From Bacillota bacterium (lineage in GTDB: Bacteria; Bacillota; Clostridia; Lachnospirales; Lachnospiraceae), in the NCBI GenBank assembly GCA_023421505.1, contig JAEZTJ010000033.1, forward strand, positions 180,020 to 244,019: a stretch of DNA of 64,000 nucleotides, given 5' to 3'. Both the position numbers and the translations under genes were made by a program. Position 1 is the stretch's first letter. Each line of letters opens with the position of its first letter. Under the pieces are notes generated by a model. The model was given only the letters and a program-made list of their open reading frames with translations. It had not been told where the DNA came from and ran no database searches. Positions 15,219 through 24,662 of the stretch are shown piece by piece.

Positions 15219-16670
15219 ATGAAGAAGCTGTTGATTGCTATTCTTAGCATCATGATAATAATAATATCCCCTCTTATGGGGACAACCCCTGTTTTAGCCA
15301 CAACAACCGAAGCGCCTAAGAAGGCCGAGTGGCCCTCCGGGCCCAGTGTAACCGCCGAATCTGCTATTATTATGGAAGCCTCAACCGGGCTAGTATTATA
15401 TAATAAAAATATAAATGAAGAGCATTATCCTGCGAGTATCACTAAGATTATGACCGTACTATTGGCTCTCGAAAAATCTTCTCTTGGTGATATTGTAACC
15501 TTTTCTAAAAATGCAGTTTATGATGTAGAAGCTGGTAGCAGCCGTATATATGTCGATGTAGGTGAACAAATGACCATGCAACAATGCCTTTATGCAATAC
15601 TTCTTGATTCCGCTAATGATGTATCTTACGGTGTAGCAGAGCATATCGCAGGCAGTATAGAAAAATTTGCTGATATGATGAATGAAAAGGCTAAAAGTCT
15701 TGGCTGTAAGGATACACACTTCGTGAATCCGCACGGATTACCGGATGTAAACCATTATACCACTGCATATGATATGGCGCTTATTACCAGAGAAGCCATG
15801 AAAAATGATACCTTTCGTAAGATTTTTGGTACACGTACTTATACATTGCCACCTACCAATCTTCAGCCCGACACCCGTCCTTGGCACAATCATCACGAAT
15901 TAGTCCTTGGTAATGAATATAAGTACGAAGACTGCATTGGCGGTAAAACCGGCTATACGGTAGCCGCAAAGCATACCTTGGTTACTGTTGCTAAGAGAGG
16001 CGATTTGGAGGTAATTTGCGTTATTATGAGCGAAGCCTCAAAGGCAAATCAATATAATCATACAAAAGAGCTATTTGATTTTGCATTCGACAATTATTCT
16101 ATTTATCCGATAGCCGACATTGAGAATTCATCTGATCTAAGTGAATCTCCAATGTTTACCCGGTATAATTCTCTGTTAAGTAAGGCTGAATCACCTATTA
16201 CAACTGATAAAAATGGTTTTCTCATCCTGCCAAATAACGCTTCCTTTGAGGAGGCCAAGAAAGAGATCTCCTTCTTTAACTCAGATGAAAGTAATGATAG
16301 CGAGACCAATTACATTCCTAGTTCAAAAGCAGGCGGTAAGGTGATAGGAAAAATATCTTATACCTATGATGGTAAATATGTAGGGGGTGCCAATATCCTT
16401 TATAATAAAAAGGAAGCTCCTGTATTATATACGGCAGACAGAAATACAAAAAATCCTACCTCAGCACCCGATACTTTAGATCCTTCTCCAGAAAAATCCG
16501 GAGGAAGCTTAAAACCGATTATTATAGGTGTGATATTAGGATTAATTATACTTGCAGCAGGCTTATATTATATCCTGATCGAGAGACCCAGATTAAAACG
16601 TAGACATGCATATTACAAAAAGAAGGCACTCCGTAAGCTTTACCGTGACGACGATTTTATTGACTTATAG
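15219..16670 (+). CDS. dacF: Serine-type D-Ala-D-Ala carboxypeptidase (DacF/PBP5 class)
   Basis: This 483-residue penicillin-binding protein of class C low molecular mass trims the terminal D-Ala of peptidoglycan stems. It has a signal peptide (about 1-27), the catalytic tetrad SITK (Ser73, Lys76), SAN (Ser131, Asn133) and KTG (Lys243). There is a C-terminal extension with a low-complexity linker and one membrane helix (about 440-460), followed by a very basic tail, which suggests membrane anchoring by that helix. The start at 15219 follows GGAGG; an upstream in-frame ATG at 15132 would bury the signal peptide. In sporulating clostridia DacF tunes the spore cortex, but vegetative paralogues exist. 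Confidence 0.9.
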   Translation: MKKLLIAILSIMIIIISPLMGTTPVLATTTEAPKKAEWPSGPSVTAESAIIMEASTGLVLYNKNINEEHYPASITKIMTVLLALEKSSLGDIVTFSKNAVYDVEAGSSRIYVDVGEQMTMQQCLYAILLDSANDVSYGVAEHIAGSIEKFADMMNEKAKSLGCKDTHFVNPHGLPDVNHYTTAYDMALITREAMKNDTFRKIFGTRTYTLPPTNLQPDTRPWHNHHELVLGNEYKYEDCIGGKTGYTVAAKHTLVTVAKRGDLEVICVIMSEASKANQYNHTKELFDFAFDNYSIYPIADIENSSDLSESPMFTRYNSLLSKAESPITTDKNGFLILPNNASFEEAKKEISFFNSDESNDSETNYIPSSKAGGKVIGKISYTYDGKYVGGANILYNKKEAPVLYTADRNTKNPTSAPDTLDPSPEKSGGSLKPIIIGVILGLIILAAGLYYILIERPRLKRRHAYYKKKALRKLYRDDDFIDL

Positions 16671-16674
16671 ACTA

Positions 16675-17454
16675 TTATTTACCAATAGATGCAAATAATG
16701 CAGCTATTTCATCTGCTGTCAAGTTCTTATTTGGATCCTCATATAATGGTTCAACATTTATATTTGGCTGATCTATTATTTCGTCGGAAGGCTGTTCTTC
16801 TAATTCTTCAGATATTTGAAATGCCTCAGGCTCAGAAGGAATTTCTTCCTTGCTTCCACTGGGTTCTGGGGCAATATTATGTTCTTTTATAAGCTCATTA
16901 TTTATTTCCAGTAACTCAATTACTTTTTTAAGCTTTTCCTCTAAATTCTTTTCTATCCCTTCTTTTTGAAGGACCTCTAATACTTGTTTTGTGTTTTCCT
17001 TATTATAACGAACCTCTAAACTCAATGCCTTCTTTTGATTCTCCATAGAGCGCTTTTGCAGCTCAATAACTCTATTCCATTCCTTATTATTCACTTTCTC
17101 AAGAGTCTCTAATCGATCTACTATTGCGCTTAAAAGTTCATTTACTTTTAATGTATTCTTTTTGGCCAAACCGTACGTAGCCTTCTGTATATTTGACAAT
17201 TCATCATATCTATCATTCCATTTTTTTATCTCCTCATGAATTATACGATCTACATAATTCTTAAGATTTTCACTACTATGCATTATACTATTTCTCAAAG
17301 AATCCATAAATTGATAACCAGTTACAAGGACAAGCAGCCCCACACCCAGCATAGTATATAGATTACTTCTAAGTCTTGCCAGGCAATATGCTTCAAATAA
17401 CAACGCTGCCATAAAGCAAATGCCGAAAAATATACTACTTGTTCTTTTTTTCAC
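16675..17454 (-). CDS. Membrane-anchored coiled-coil protein
   Basis: This 259-residue protein has two closely spaced N-terminal membrane helices (about 8-24 and 30-48) and a long helical, coiled-coil-like cytoplasmic part (about 55-200). An acidic Pro/Glu-rich segment (about 200-240) follows, and the last residues read NLTADEIAALFASIGK. A similar short ADEIAALFAS tail is found at the end of some signalling or flagellar-type proteins as a docking helix; this is an observation, not an identification. The start is GTG with a GGAG site 10 bases before it. It ends only 4 bases from the convergent carboxypeptidase gene. The function is unknown. Confidence 0.7.
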   Translation of the reverse strand: MKKRTSSIFFGICFMAALLFEAYCLARLRSNLYTMLGVGLLVLVTGYQFMDSLRNSIMHSSENLKNYVDRIIHEEIKKWNDRYDELSNIQKATYGLAKKNTLKVNELLSAIVDRLETLEKVNNKEWNRVIELQKRSMENQKKALSLEVRYNKENTKQVLEVLQKEGIEKNLEEKLKKVIELLEINNELIKEHNIAPEPSGSKEEIPSEPEAFQISEELEEQPSDEIIDQPNINVEPLYEDPNKNLTADEIAALFASIGK

Positions 17455-17595
17455 GTCAGATATACTCCTATCTACATATTTTCTTCGGTTAACGATAGCA
17501 ATCCTTCATTAATAAATTTACCGTAATATAATAGCTTATGATTATATATCGACATGACTCGCATTTAAGTTTACTTCATTTTATATTTCGATTTA

Positions 17596-18984
17596 TTACC
17601 TAGGCAAACGTACCGTAAGTTTGGTTCCCTCCATTAATTTACTCTCTAACTCTATAGTTCCGTTATAAAAACCCACAATATGCTTTACAATGGATAAGCC
17701 TAGACCGGTTCCGCCTACCTTTTTACTTCGACCCTTATCTACGCGGTAAAAACGTTCAAATACTCTCTGCTTCGCATCCTCCGGAATGCCTACTCCGGTA
17801 TCCTCTATCACTATAATAATTTCCTTCGCCTCAGATGTGACTGTTACATCTACCCTGCCCTGTGGTTTATTATATTTGATTGCATTGGATAATAAATTAC
17901 TGAATAATGCTCTTAGCTGCTGCGCATTAGCAACCATACTAAGTGGCTTACAATTCATATTTACTGTGACCTGATATTCCCTGGCGAGTGGATTGAGTGA
18001 ATTACATACCTCCTTAACCAAAGGACAGATTCTGATATCAGATAACACTACCTCTGCTTCTTTCGTTTCCAATCGGGATATCATTAGGATATCATTAATA
18101 AGATTCGTCATATTTGCCGTTTCTTTCTTAATTCTTGACAAAAAGTCTTTTTTCATCTTTTCATTAGCAGCCATATCATTTTCCAAAAGCTCAATATATC
18201 CGCGTACCGAGGTCAGCGGTGTTTTTAATTCATGAGATGCATTAGAAAAAAATTCCTGTCTGACCAGTCTCTCAAATTCGATACGATCCATAGAATCTTT
18301 AACCGACCTTGACATTTGCATCGTCGTATCCGCTATAACATTTATCTCTTCATATCGGTATCGCTTGAAATGGAATTCGGGCTTATCCTCCTTCAGTTTA
18401 AGCATCTCCTCTGCAATCTCCTTGAGTGGCTTAGATACAGACTGCGCAAAACGGTTCGCTAATATCATGGAGATTATAAGAGTTACTCCAATGCTGATGA
18501 GTATCGCCGGAATTAAAGTCCATATATGCTGATTTATCCCTGAGTACGGGACGGCCATTCTTATAATGAAGTTTTTATTCTTAGATAAGCTTGCCACATA
18601 AAGCATGGATTCCTTTAAGGTTTCAGATTTTCTGAATGCATAGCCTACTCCTGTTCTTATTGCTTCTTTTACTTCCTCGCGGTTCCTATGATTCTCCATT
18701 ACCGCCTTATCAGAAACATCACTATCTGCAATAACCTTTCCATTTCTATCTATCACTGTAAAACGAGTTACATCGTTACCCTCGACCTTCTTCAGATCGT
18801 CAAGCTGTCTTTTTAAATCGCCTTCATAATCCAGTCCATGATCTGCAATTCGCACCGAATAAAGCATATCCTCTTCTGTTTTATTTAGGAGAATACTGCT
18901 TATTTCGCCGCTAAAGATACTTCCGCTTAATATCAGGGCCAACGATAATATTAGTATGAATCTTTGGAATATTGCTTTCTTCAT
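17596..18984 (-). CDS. phoR: Phosphate-regulon sensor histidine kinase
   Basis: This 462-residue kinase has helices at about 8-28 and 156-176 around an extracellular sensor domain of about 125 residues, then a HAMP-like linker (about 178-230). The HisKA site is FFSNASHELKTPLTS with His251, and the catalytic domain has NLLSNAIKYN, DTGVGIP and GTGLGLSIVKHI. It is the last gene of the pst-pho cluster and the expected partner of PhoP, acting when phosphate is short. Unlike the rest of the cluster it is separated from phoP by 244 bases holding a terminator and a dispersed repeat, so its expression may be partly independent. GGAGGT precedes the ATG. Confidence 0.88.
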   Translation of the reverse strand: MKKAIFQRFILILSLALILSGSIFSGEISSILLNKTEEDMLYSVRIADHGLDYEGDLKRQLDDLKKVEGNDVTRFTVIDRNGKVIADSDVSDKAVMENHRNREEVKEAIRTGVGYAFRKSETLKESMLYVASLSKNKNFIIRMAVPYSGINQHIWTLIPAILISIGVTLIISMILANRFAQSVSKPLKEIAEEMLKLKEDKPEFHFKRYRYEEINVIADTTMQMSRSVKDSMDRIEFERLVRQEFFSNASHELKTPLTSVRGYIELLENDMAANEKMKKDFLSRIKKETANMTNLINDILMISRLETKEAEVVLSDIRICPLVKEVCNSLNPLAREYQVTVNMNCKPLSMVANAQQLRALFSNLLSNAIKYNKPQGRVDVTVTSEAKEIIIVIEDTGVGIPEDAKQRVFERFYRVDKGRSKKVGGTGLGLSIVKHIVGFYNGTIELESKLMEGTKLTVRLPR

Positions 18985-18989
18985 AGACC

Positions 18990-19135
18990 TCCATTCTGCC
19001 TCAAAACCCGCGAATTATACTTTTAAATAATTCACACTGCCTTAATATGCCTGCCTAAAGAATTAGTTTGTACCGAGGATTACGCAGGTACAAACTTTCA
19101 GGTGTGAATTATTCATTTTAATAATTCACACTGCT
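18990..19135 (-). repeat. Dispersed repeat family B, copy between phoP and phoR
   Basis: Contains two nested dyads: AATAATTCACAC ... GTGTGAATTATT and GTTTGTAC ... GTACAAAC. The segment GAATTAGTTTGTACC ... TTACGCAGGTACAAAC is shared with 33160-33230. Confidence 0.6.
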
Positions 19136-19143
19136 TCCTATAC

Positions 19144-19199
19144 AAAAAGGTGCCGCTTAGAAGCAATAAACCATTGTACTTTAAGCTGCAGCACCTTTT
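19144..19199 (-). terminator. Terminator after phoP
   Basis: Arms AAAAGGTGC and GCACCTTTT with an inner GC-containing stem, 30 bases past the phoP stop. It should reduce read-through from the pst operon into phoR. Confidence 0.65.
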
Positions 19200-19228
19200 A
19201 AACCTTAAACAGGTAATCCTCTATTCTT

Positions 19229-19909
19229 TTATACTTTCACAAACCGATACCCTACACTACGTACCGTCTTAATACAATCTGTACCTACTCTGCCTAATTT
19301 TTGGCGCAGGGTTCGTATATGACTGTCCAAGGTTCTTGTCTCACCATCATAATCGTACCCCCATATCTGATTTAATAATTCATCCCTGTTAACAACACGG
19401 GCTTCATGCTCAATCAAATACAATAGCAATTCATATTCCTTAAAGGTTAACTCTATGAGCTCCCCATCACAGCTTACTTCTCTTGTCTGCGTATTTATCG
19501 TAACATTTCTAATCGTAATATAGTCTGAACTCGCTTCTTTTACAGATCTTCGCAGCAGAGACCGTATTCTCGCTGCAAGCTCTAATACACCGAAAGGCTT
19601 CGTGATATAATCATCTGCGCCGACATCGAGTCCCATTACCTTATCAAGCTCCTTATCCTTGGCTGTAAGACAGATTACCGGAGTCTTTTTTAACTGGGCG
19701 TCCTGTCGTAAAAGTCGTATTGCCGACAGTCCATCCATTCCGGGAAGCATAAGATCAAATATAGCCAAATCCGGCTTATCCTCCTTCATATCAAGTAAAG
19801 CAGGTTCAGCAGCCTCATATGCTTTAATATGGTAGCCAAAGCCCTCCAAAGCAACCTTTAATAATTCACGGATACTCTCATCATCTTCAATAACATATAA
19901 TTTCTCCAA
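19229..19909 (-). CDS. phoP: Phosphate-regulon response regulator
   Basis: This 226-residue OmpR-family regulator has receiver acids Asp9/Asp10, phospho-acceptor Asp52 (FDLMLPG), Lys in ITKPFG, and a winged helix with LNQIWGYDYDGETRTLDSHI and RSVGYRF. It sits directly downstream of phoU in the pst cluster, which fixes its role as the PhoP/PhoB-type activator of phosphate-starvation genes. The start codon is TTG behind GGGAGGGGG. It would bind the TTTACA direct repeats upstream of pstS. Confidence 0.9.
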   Translation of the reverse strand: MEKLYVIEDDESIRELLKVALEGFGYHIKAYEAAEPALLDMKEDKPDLAIFDLMLPGMDGLSAIRLLRQDAQLKKTPVICLTAKDKELDKVMGLDVGADDYITKPFGVLELAARIRSLLRRSVKEASSDYITIRNVTINTQTREVSCDGELIELTFKEYELLLYLIEHEARVVNRDELLNQIWGYDYDGETRTLDSHIRTLRQKLGRVGTDCIKTVRSVGYRFVKV

Positions 19910-19929
19910 ATGGAATTCCCCCTCCCATT

Positions 19930-20592
19930 TTATAGTATCCTAATGTTATTTACGGAACCTGTCTCATGGAACTCTGCCCATTCACAGATATTTACCGCAT
20001 GGTCTCCAATCCGTTCAAAGTATTTAGCAATCATTAAGATATCGACACATTGATCTACATGCTCGTTTGAAGTACGAAGTAAGGAAGCTACTTCCTCCTT
20101 CACTTTATCAAATAGTTCATCGACAATATCATCTGTTTTCTCTATATTCTTTGCCTGTTCCATATTTAGACTGGTAAATGCGGATACAGCATCTCGAACC
20201 ATACCCTTTGCTACCTTGCCCATCTCCGGTATATGTTTAACCAGATTATAGATTGGTTCTCTCTTTTCTCTAATGATTAACTCTGCTATATCTGCAGCAT
20301 GATCGCCGATCCGTTCCATATCGGTAACTACCTTTAAAGCAGCTGTTACAATTCTTAGGTCTCTTGCAACCGGCTGCTGCTTTAAAATCAAAGACAGGCA
20401 CCTTGATTCTATCGTTTTTTCAATATCATTGATGGTTCTATCTCCTTGGATTATTTCTTTCGCAATAATCTCATCCTGATTTTCAAATGCCTGCAGCGTT
20501 CTATCAATCGCGATCTCAATTAAACTTCCCATCTCTGTCAAATTATCTCTAAGTAATTTTAATTCATATTCAAAACTTAGCCTAGCAGTCAT
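19930..20592 (-). CDS. phoU: Phosphate signalling protein PhoU
   Basis: This 220-residue protein consists of two PhoU helical bundles (about 10-95 and 115-205), each with the metal-binding style motif (MERIGDHAADI and FERIGDHAVNI). PhoU links the Pst transporter to the kinase and restrains phosphate uptake when phosphate is plentiful. The start at 20592 (MTARLSF) is chosen because GGAGG lies just before it and overlaps the ATG four codons upstream. It lies 20 bases from phoP and about 50 bases from pstB. Confidence 0.93.
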   Translation of the reverse strand: MTARLSFEYELKLLRDNLTEMGSLIEIAIDRTLQAFENQDEIIAKEIIQGDRTINDIEKTIESRCLSLILKQQPVARDLRIVTAALKVVTDMERIGDHAADIAELIIREKREPIYNLVKHIPEMGKVAKGMVRDAVSAFTSLNMEQAKNIEKTDDIVDELFDKVKEEVASLLRTSNEHVDQCVDILMIAKYFERIGDHAVNICEWAEFHETGSVNNIRIL

Positions 20593-20651
20593 AATAACCT
20601 CCATTTAATCCTAATTATAGTAGATGTGATAGTTTATGTCAAACTACCAAA

Positions 20652-21410
20652 TCAACCAAATCTACCTGTAATATAATCCTCGGTGCGCTTATCTGTTGGC
20701 CTTGTAAATAAGGTATCTGTAGCAGCAAATTCTATCACCTCACCCACTAGAAAGAAAGCAGTATAATCCGAGATACGCGCTGCCTGCTGCATATTGTGGG
20801 TAACGATTGCCACCGTATATTTTTCCTTAAGCTCCGACATTAAGTCCTCTATCTTCAAGGTAGAGATTGGGTCAAGCGCTGAAGTAGGCTCATCCATTAA
20901 TATAACCTCGGGCTCAACCGCCAATGCCCTTGCGATACAAAGTCTTTGCTGTTGACCTCCCGAAAGACTTAATGCCGACTTTTTTAAACGATCCTTAACC
21001 TCATCAAAAAGGGCTGCCCCCTTTAAACTTTCCTCAACGATCTCATCTAGCTTTGCTTTTGATTTAATCCCGTGGATTCTAGGTCCATAAGCAATATTAT
21101 CATAGATAGACATCGGAAACGGATTCGGCTGTTGGAATACCATGCCTATCTTCTTACGCAACAGGGTTGTATCTACTCTGGAGTCATAGATATCTTCCCC
21201 GTCTAAAGTAACCTGTCCTTCTATCAAAACACCCGGTACCAGATCATTCATTCGGTTCAGTGTTTTTAAATAAGTAGATTTACCACAGCCTGAGGGTCCG
21301 ATAAAAGCCGTAATTGCATTTTCCTTTATATTCATATTAATCCCTTTTAGCGCATGATTTGATCCGTAGTGCAGATTTAAATCCTTCGTAATAATCTTAT
21401 CCTTGTTCAT
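20652..21410 (-). CDS. pstB: Phosphate ABC transporter ATPase
   Basis: This 252-residue ATPase has Walker [10 protein letters not shown] (38-46), the PstB-typical [20 protein letters not shown], signature [15 protein letters not shown], Walker [13 protein letters not shown] and switch His. It powers PstCA. Between pstA and pstB lie 196 bases instead of the usual few, and the 85 bases directly before its ATG are a dispersed repeat that is also found before fumA. The presumed ribosome site (GGGG, 6-7 bases before the ATG) is inside that repeat. Confidence 0.96.
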   Translation of the reverse strand: MNKDKIITKDLNLHYGSNHALKGINMNIKENAITAFIGPSGCGKSTYLKTLNRMNDLVPGVLIEGQVTLDGEDIYDSRVDTTLLRKKIGMVFQQPNPFPMSIYDNIAYGPRIHGIKSKAKLDEIVEESLKGAALFDEVKDRLKKSALSLSGGQQQRLCIARALAVEPEVILMDEPTSALDPISTLKIEDLMSELKEKYTVAIVTHNMQQAARISDYTAFFLVGEVIEFAATDTLFTRPTDKRTEDYITGRFG

Positions 21411-21495
21411 ATATTACCCCATTCCTGCGCTGCTTTTGTACATTTCAAGTTTGTGAGCGCGGCGCAGACTCAAACTTGCCGAGTGAAAGATTTGA
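21411..21495 (-). repeat. Start-proximal dispersed repeat (family A), pstB copy
   Basis: Read on the minus strand, it matches 55088-55174 over nearly its whole length: TTTCACTC-GCAAGTTTG-GTCTGCGC-GCG--CACAAA--TG-AATG and then GCAG-AATGGGGTA just before the ATG. The TTTG...CAAA arms can form a hairpin. Confidence 0.75.
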
Positions 21496-21606
21496 AAAGT
21501 GTTAAAGCACCTGTAAGTCTATCTTATATTTTAACAGATTTGAATTCCTAATATGCCCGTATCTGATTACTGCTTCAAATGCACCAATACCATTTACTCA
21601 TTGGCT

Positions 21607-22488
21607 TTACTTATTGACATTAAATTTATGAGACAGATATTTTGTCAGCATATTAATACCAAATACAATTACCAGTAGAACAAAAGCAATCCCGAAAGCA
21701 TTATCATATTTTGCTTTTTCCATACTTAAAAATAGTTGTATGGTTAAGGTTCCTCCCGGCTGTGTTATCTTTTGTATTAAGCCTTCTCCGTAATCACCAA
21801 GCTTAGGTAACAGATATCCGCTGCCTGCTGTGAATAACAGTGCTGCAGATTCTCCGACAATACGCCCAACTGCAAGGATAACTCCTGTTATGATTCCCGG
21901 CATAGCAGAAGGTAATAATATGGTTCTTATCATATACCATTTCGTTGCCCCTATACCAAGTGCACCGCTTCGGTAACTTCCCGGTACGGTTTTTAAGGCT
22001 TCCTGTGTATTTCTGGTGATGAGAGGAAGTACCATAATGGAAAGCGTCAATGCGCCTGTTAAGATAGAATAGCCTAATTTTAATGTAAGGCCAAAGAACA
22101 CATATCCAAATAAGCCAAATATAATGGATGGAATACCGGAAAGCGTCTCCGTTGTAAATTCAATCAGTGATACCAGCTTTCCCGGTTTTGCATATTCATT
22201 TAGATAAATTGCTGCTCCTATTCCAAAGGGTACTGCAATGAGTAACGTTATAATAATAATATATAACGTATTTACAATATTTCCAGCTATACCAAAGGTA
22301 CCTTTAATTGTACTCGGAACAGAGGTAAGAAAGGACCAATTTACAGTTGAAATCCCTCTATAGGTAACATATCCGACTATTCCTGCCAATACAATGATTG
22401 AGATGGAAGCACAGAAATATATAACAGCATATGCCAACCCATCTAAAGCTCTGTGTCGTTTATAATAGATACTCCTAGCTGTCGGCAT
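21607..22488 (-). CDS. pstA: Phosphate ABC transporter permease PstA
   Basis: This 293-residue permease has six predicted membrane helices and the inner-membrane-component motif (SYRSGALGIGATKWYMIRTI, then LLPSAMPGIITG) that contacts the ATPase. It pairs with PstC to form the phosphate channel. Its start overlaps the 3' end of pstC by 14 bases, with AGGGAGG upstream, which indicates translational coupling. Confidence 0.94.
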   Translation of the reverse strand: MPTARSIYYKRHRALDGLAYAVIYFCASISIIVLAGIVGYVTYRGISTVNWSFLTSVPSTIKGTFGIAGNIVNTLYIIIITLLIAVPFGIGAAIYLNEYAKPGKLVSLIEFTTETLSGIPSIIFGLFGYVFFGLTLKLGYSILTGALTLSIMVLPLITRNTQEALKTVPGSYRSGALGIGATKWYMIRTILLPSAMPGIITGVILAVGRIVGESAALLFTAGSGYLLPKLGDYGEGLIQKITQPGGTLTIQLFLSMEKAKYDNAFGIAFVLLVIVFGINMLTKYLSHKFNVNK

Positions 22489-23413
22489 CCCTTCTGCCTC
22501 CCTTCACTACTTTATTCAATACTAAATTAATGATAATAATAAAAGCAAATAAGACCAACCCGATTGTAAATAACACATCCTTATGGGTCCCGGATGCATA
22601 TGACATCTCGCTGACAACCGCTGTTGTTAAAAATCGTACCGAATTAAAAGGCAAAGGCAGATTTGCCCCGTTTCCTGCAACAAGACTGATCGCCATAGCT
22701 TCACCTATCGCTCTACCGACACCCAAAACAATAGCGGTAATAATTCCGGATTTTGCAGCGGGAAGAATTACCTTGAATATCGTCTGAATGTGTGTGGCAC
22801 CAAGTGCCAGGGAAGCCTGCTTATAATGCTTTGGCACGGACTTTATAGCTACTTCACTAATATTAATCACTGTCGGCAAAATCATGATTGCAAGAACTAA
22901 TACAGCTGATATCAGATTCGAGCCACCAGTAAACTGATGGGTTTTAGAATCTCTATATACATACATTTCCAGCTTATAAATGAGCGGGTTTAATAATAAA
23001 ATACCTAACAAACCATAAACTACGGAGGGTATACCGGCTAACAGCTCTACAGCAGGCTTTACAATTCCTGCAAGCGGTTTCGGAGCTGTTTCTGCTAAAA
23101 ATACTGCTGTCATTACACCGATAGGTACGCCGATTAAGATTGCCAGAGCTGTACCCACAATTGAAGTAAGTATTACATATAAAATTCCAAAGCTTGGTAC
23201 ATCAGCACTTGGCTTCCATACTGTGCCAAACAATATATCCTTTAAACCAACCGTAAATATGGCGGGTGTTCCGCTAATAATCATATAAAGGGTAATCGAG
23301 AACACTGAAATTACCGCAAAAAAGGCACATGCAATAAAAATGACAGAGGCCGCTTTTTCAACTTTATTTTTTGTTTTAAAATTACCGATTATGGAGAAAC
23401 TCTTATCACTCAT
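22475..23413 (-). CDS. pstC: Phosphate ABC transporter permease PstC
   Basis: This 312-residue permease has an N-terminal helix (about 18-45) and five further helices. The coupling motif reads VPKHYKQASLALGATHIQTI and VILPAAKSGIITA. A short insertion near residues 150-165 (YVYRDSKTHQFTGG) seems to be an extracellular loop. It lies second in the operon, separated from pstS by about 90 bases with a hairpin. AAGGAGC precedes the ATG. Confidence 0.94.
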   Translation of the reverse strand: MSDKSFSIIGNFKTKNKVEKAASVIFIACAFFAVISVFSITLYMIISGTPAIFTVGLKDILFGTVWKPSADVPSFGILYVILTSIVGTALAILIGVPIGVMTAVFLAETAPKPLAGIVKPAVELLAGIPSVVYGLLGILLLNPLIYKLEMYVYRDSKTHQFTGGSNLISAVLVLAIMILPTVINISEVAIKSVPKHYKQASLALGATHIQTIFKVILPAAKSGIITAIVLGVGRAIGEAMAISLVAGNGANLPLPFNSVRFLTTAVVSEMSYASGTHKDVLFTIGLVLFAFIIIINLVLNKVVKGGRRDADS

Positions 23414-23442
23414 ACGGGCTCCTTATACTTTGCTTTTAACAA

Positions 23443-23487
23443 CTATAGGAAGAATTATCCTTTTTCAGAATAATTCTTCCTCCTATA
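23443..23487 (-). terminator. Stem-loop between pstS and pstC
   Basis: Long imperfect arms, TATAGG-AAGAATTAT and ATAATTCTTCC-TCCTATA (three-base bulge). Stem-loops at this position usually protect the pstS message or attenuate read-through, so that the binding protein is made in excess over the permease. Confidence 0.6.
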
Positions 23488-23505
23488 GCTCTATTCCTCT
23501 AATAC

Positions 23506-24390
23506 TTAGTCTACATTAATTAAGCCTACATTTTTGATAAGCTCTTTACCTTCGTCTGATTTCATGAATTCAAAGAAGGCCTTAACTAAATCATTCTGTG
23601 CTGAGATTTCACCTTTTGTAGCCATAACAAACGGACGGCTTAAAAGATATGTTCCAGCTTTTATATTCTCTTCCGTAGGCTCTACACCATCTATACTGAC
23701 AGCGATCACTGTATCATCCACTACATCAAGTGATACATAACCGATAGCCCCTGGTGTAGATGCGACCTTTGCCATAACACCGCCGGTACTGTTAATTTCA
23801 TTAGAATACTTGCAGGCGTCTTCAATCTTAAGTAATTCTTCAAAGGCACCTCTAGTACCGGAGCCAGCTTCTCTACCTACTACTACAATCGGTTGATCCA
23901 CTCCGCCAAGATCCTTCCAGTTCGTAACCTCACCTTTATATATCTGAACTAATTGATCCTTTGTTAAATTTGTTACTGTATTTTTACCGTCAAGTATAAC
24001 TGCAATACCGTCAATTGCTACAATATTTTCTACTGCTCCTGCACTTTTTTCTTCCTCCTTTAAATTTCTTGAGGAATTTCCGATATCTATTGTTCCGGCA
24101 TTCAAGGCTTCTATTCCTGCACTGGAGCCGGTAAACTCAGGTGAAACTGTTACTCCCGAATATTTTGCCATAAAAGCTTCTGCAGCTGAATTTGCTAATT
24201 TCTCCATTGATGTGGAACCTGCCATTGTTATTGCACCGCTTAAATCCGCTTTATCAGTAGTATCTGTTTGATTTTCAGTACTATTATTTTGATTTTCATC
24301 CTTATCCTTACTAGAACATGCACTGAAGGTACCTGCTATTAACATACAAGCTATTAACATCGTAACTAACCCTCGAACTCTTTTTTTCAT
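23506..24390 (-). CDS. pstS: Phosphate-binding lipoprotein PstS
   Basis: This 294-residue substrate-binding protein has a lipoprotein signal with lipobox-like TFSAC (Cys25), a Ser/Asp/Asn-rich linker, and the PBP-like domain with TMAGSTSMEKLANS (phosphate loop) and VVVGREAGSGTRGAFEEL (second phosphate contact). It captures phosphate outside the cell for PstCAB. The start at 24390 follows GAAGGAGATAAGAAG; an ATG 20 codons upstream is ignored because the resulting N-terminus is highly charged. It is the first gene after the Pho box at 24490-24506. Confidence 0.94.
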   Translation of the reverse strand: MKKRVRGLVTMLIACMLIAGTFSACSSKDKDENQNNSTENQTDTTDKADLSGAITMAGSTSMEKLANSAAEAFMAKYSGVTVSPEFTGSSAGIEALNAGTIDIGNSSRNLKEEEKSAGAVENIVAIDGIAVILDGKNTVTNLTKDQLVQIYKGEVTNWKDLGGVDQPIVVVGREAGSGTRGAFEELLKIEDACKYSNEINSTGGVMAKVASTPGAIGYVSLDVVDDTVIAVSIDGVEPTEENIKAGTYLLSRPFVMATKGEISAQNDLVKAFFEFMKSDEGKELIKNVGLINVD

Positions 24391-24489
24391 CTTCTTATCT
24401 CCTTCTTTTTCATCTCTATTTTCCTCTTCTTTACGATATAAAGATAACATTAATTCGAATTATCAAAAATCACACTTTTGTTCTGTTTT

Positions 24490-24506
24490 TGTAAAATCGA
24501 TGTAAA
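24490..24506 (-). promoter_or_regulatory. Pho box (PhoP-binding direct repeats) upstream of pstS
   Basis: On the minus strand TTTACA occurs twice with 11-base periodicity (24506-24501 and 24495-24490). A weaker AGAACA follows at the next step (24484-24479). TT(A/T)ACA repeats spaced by about five bases are the PhoP-box pattern known from Bacillus. Confidence 0.7.
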
Positions 24507-24597
24507 ATGATATTAATATTAAAATAATCTGGCATAATAAATCATGTATAATTATTTTCCTAAGCTCGTCCTCATATTATTCACTTACAAAAATAAA

Positions 24598-24643
24598 AGA
24601 TGTTATAGTCTTCACACTAAGTAAAATGAATACTATAACATCT
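24598..24643. terminator. Terminator after tRNA-Arg
   Basis: Perfect 12-base arms AGATGTTATAGT and ACTATAACATCT, with A- and T-rich flanks on both sides. It ends the tRNA-Arg transcript and insulates the pstS promoter. Confidence 0.75.
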
Positions 24644-24662
24644 TTAATTAATTTTTTATTAA

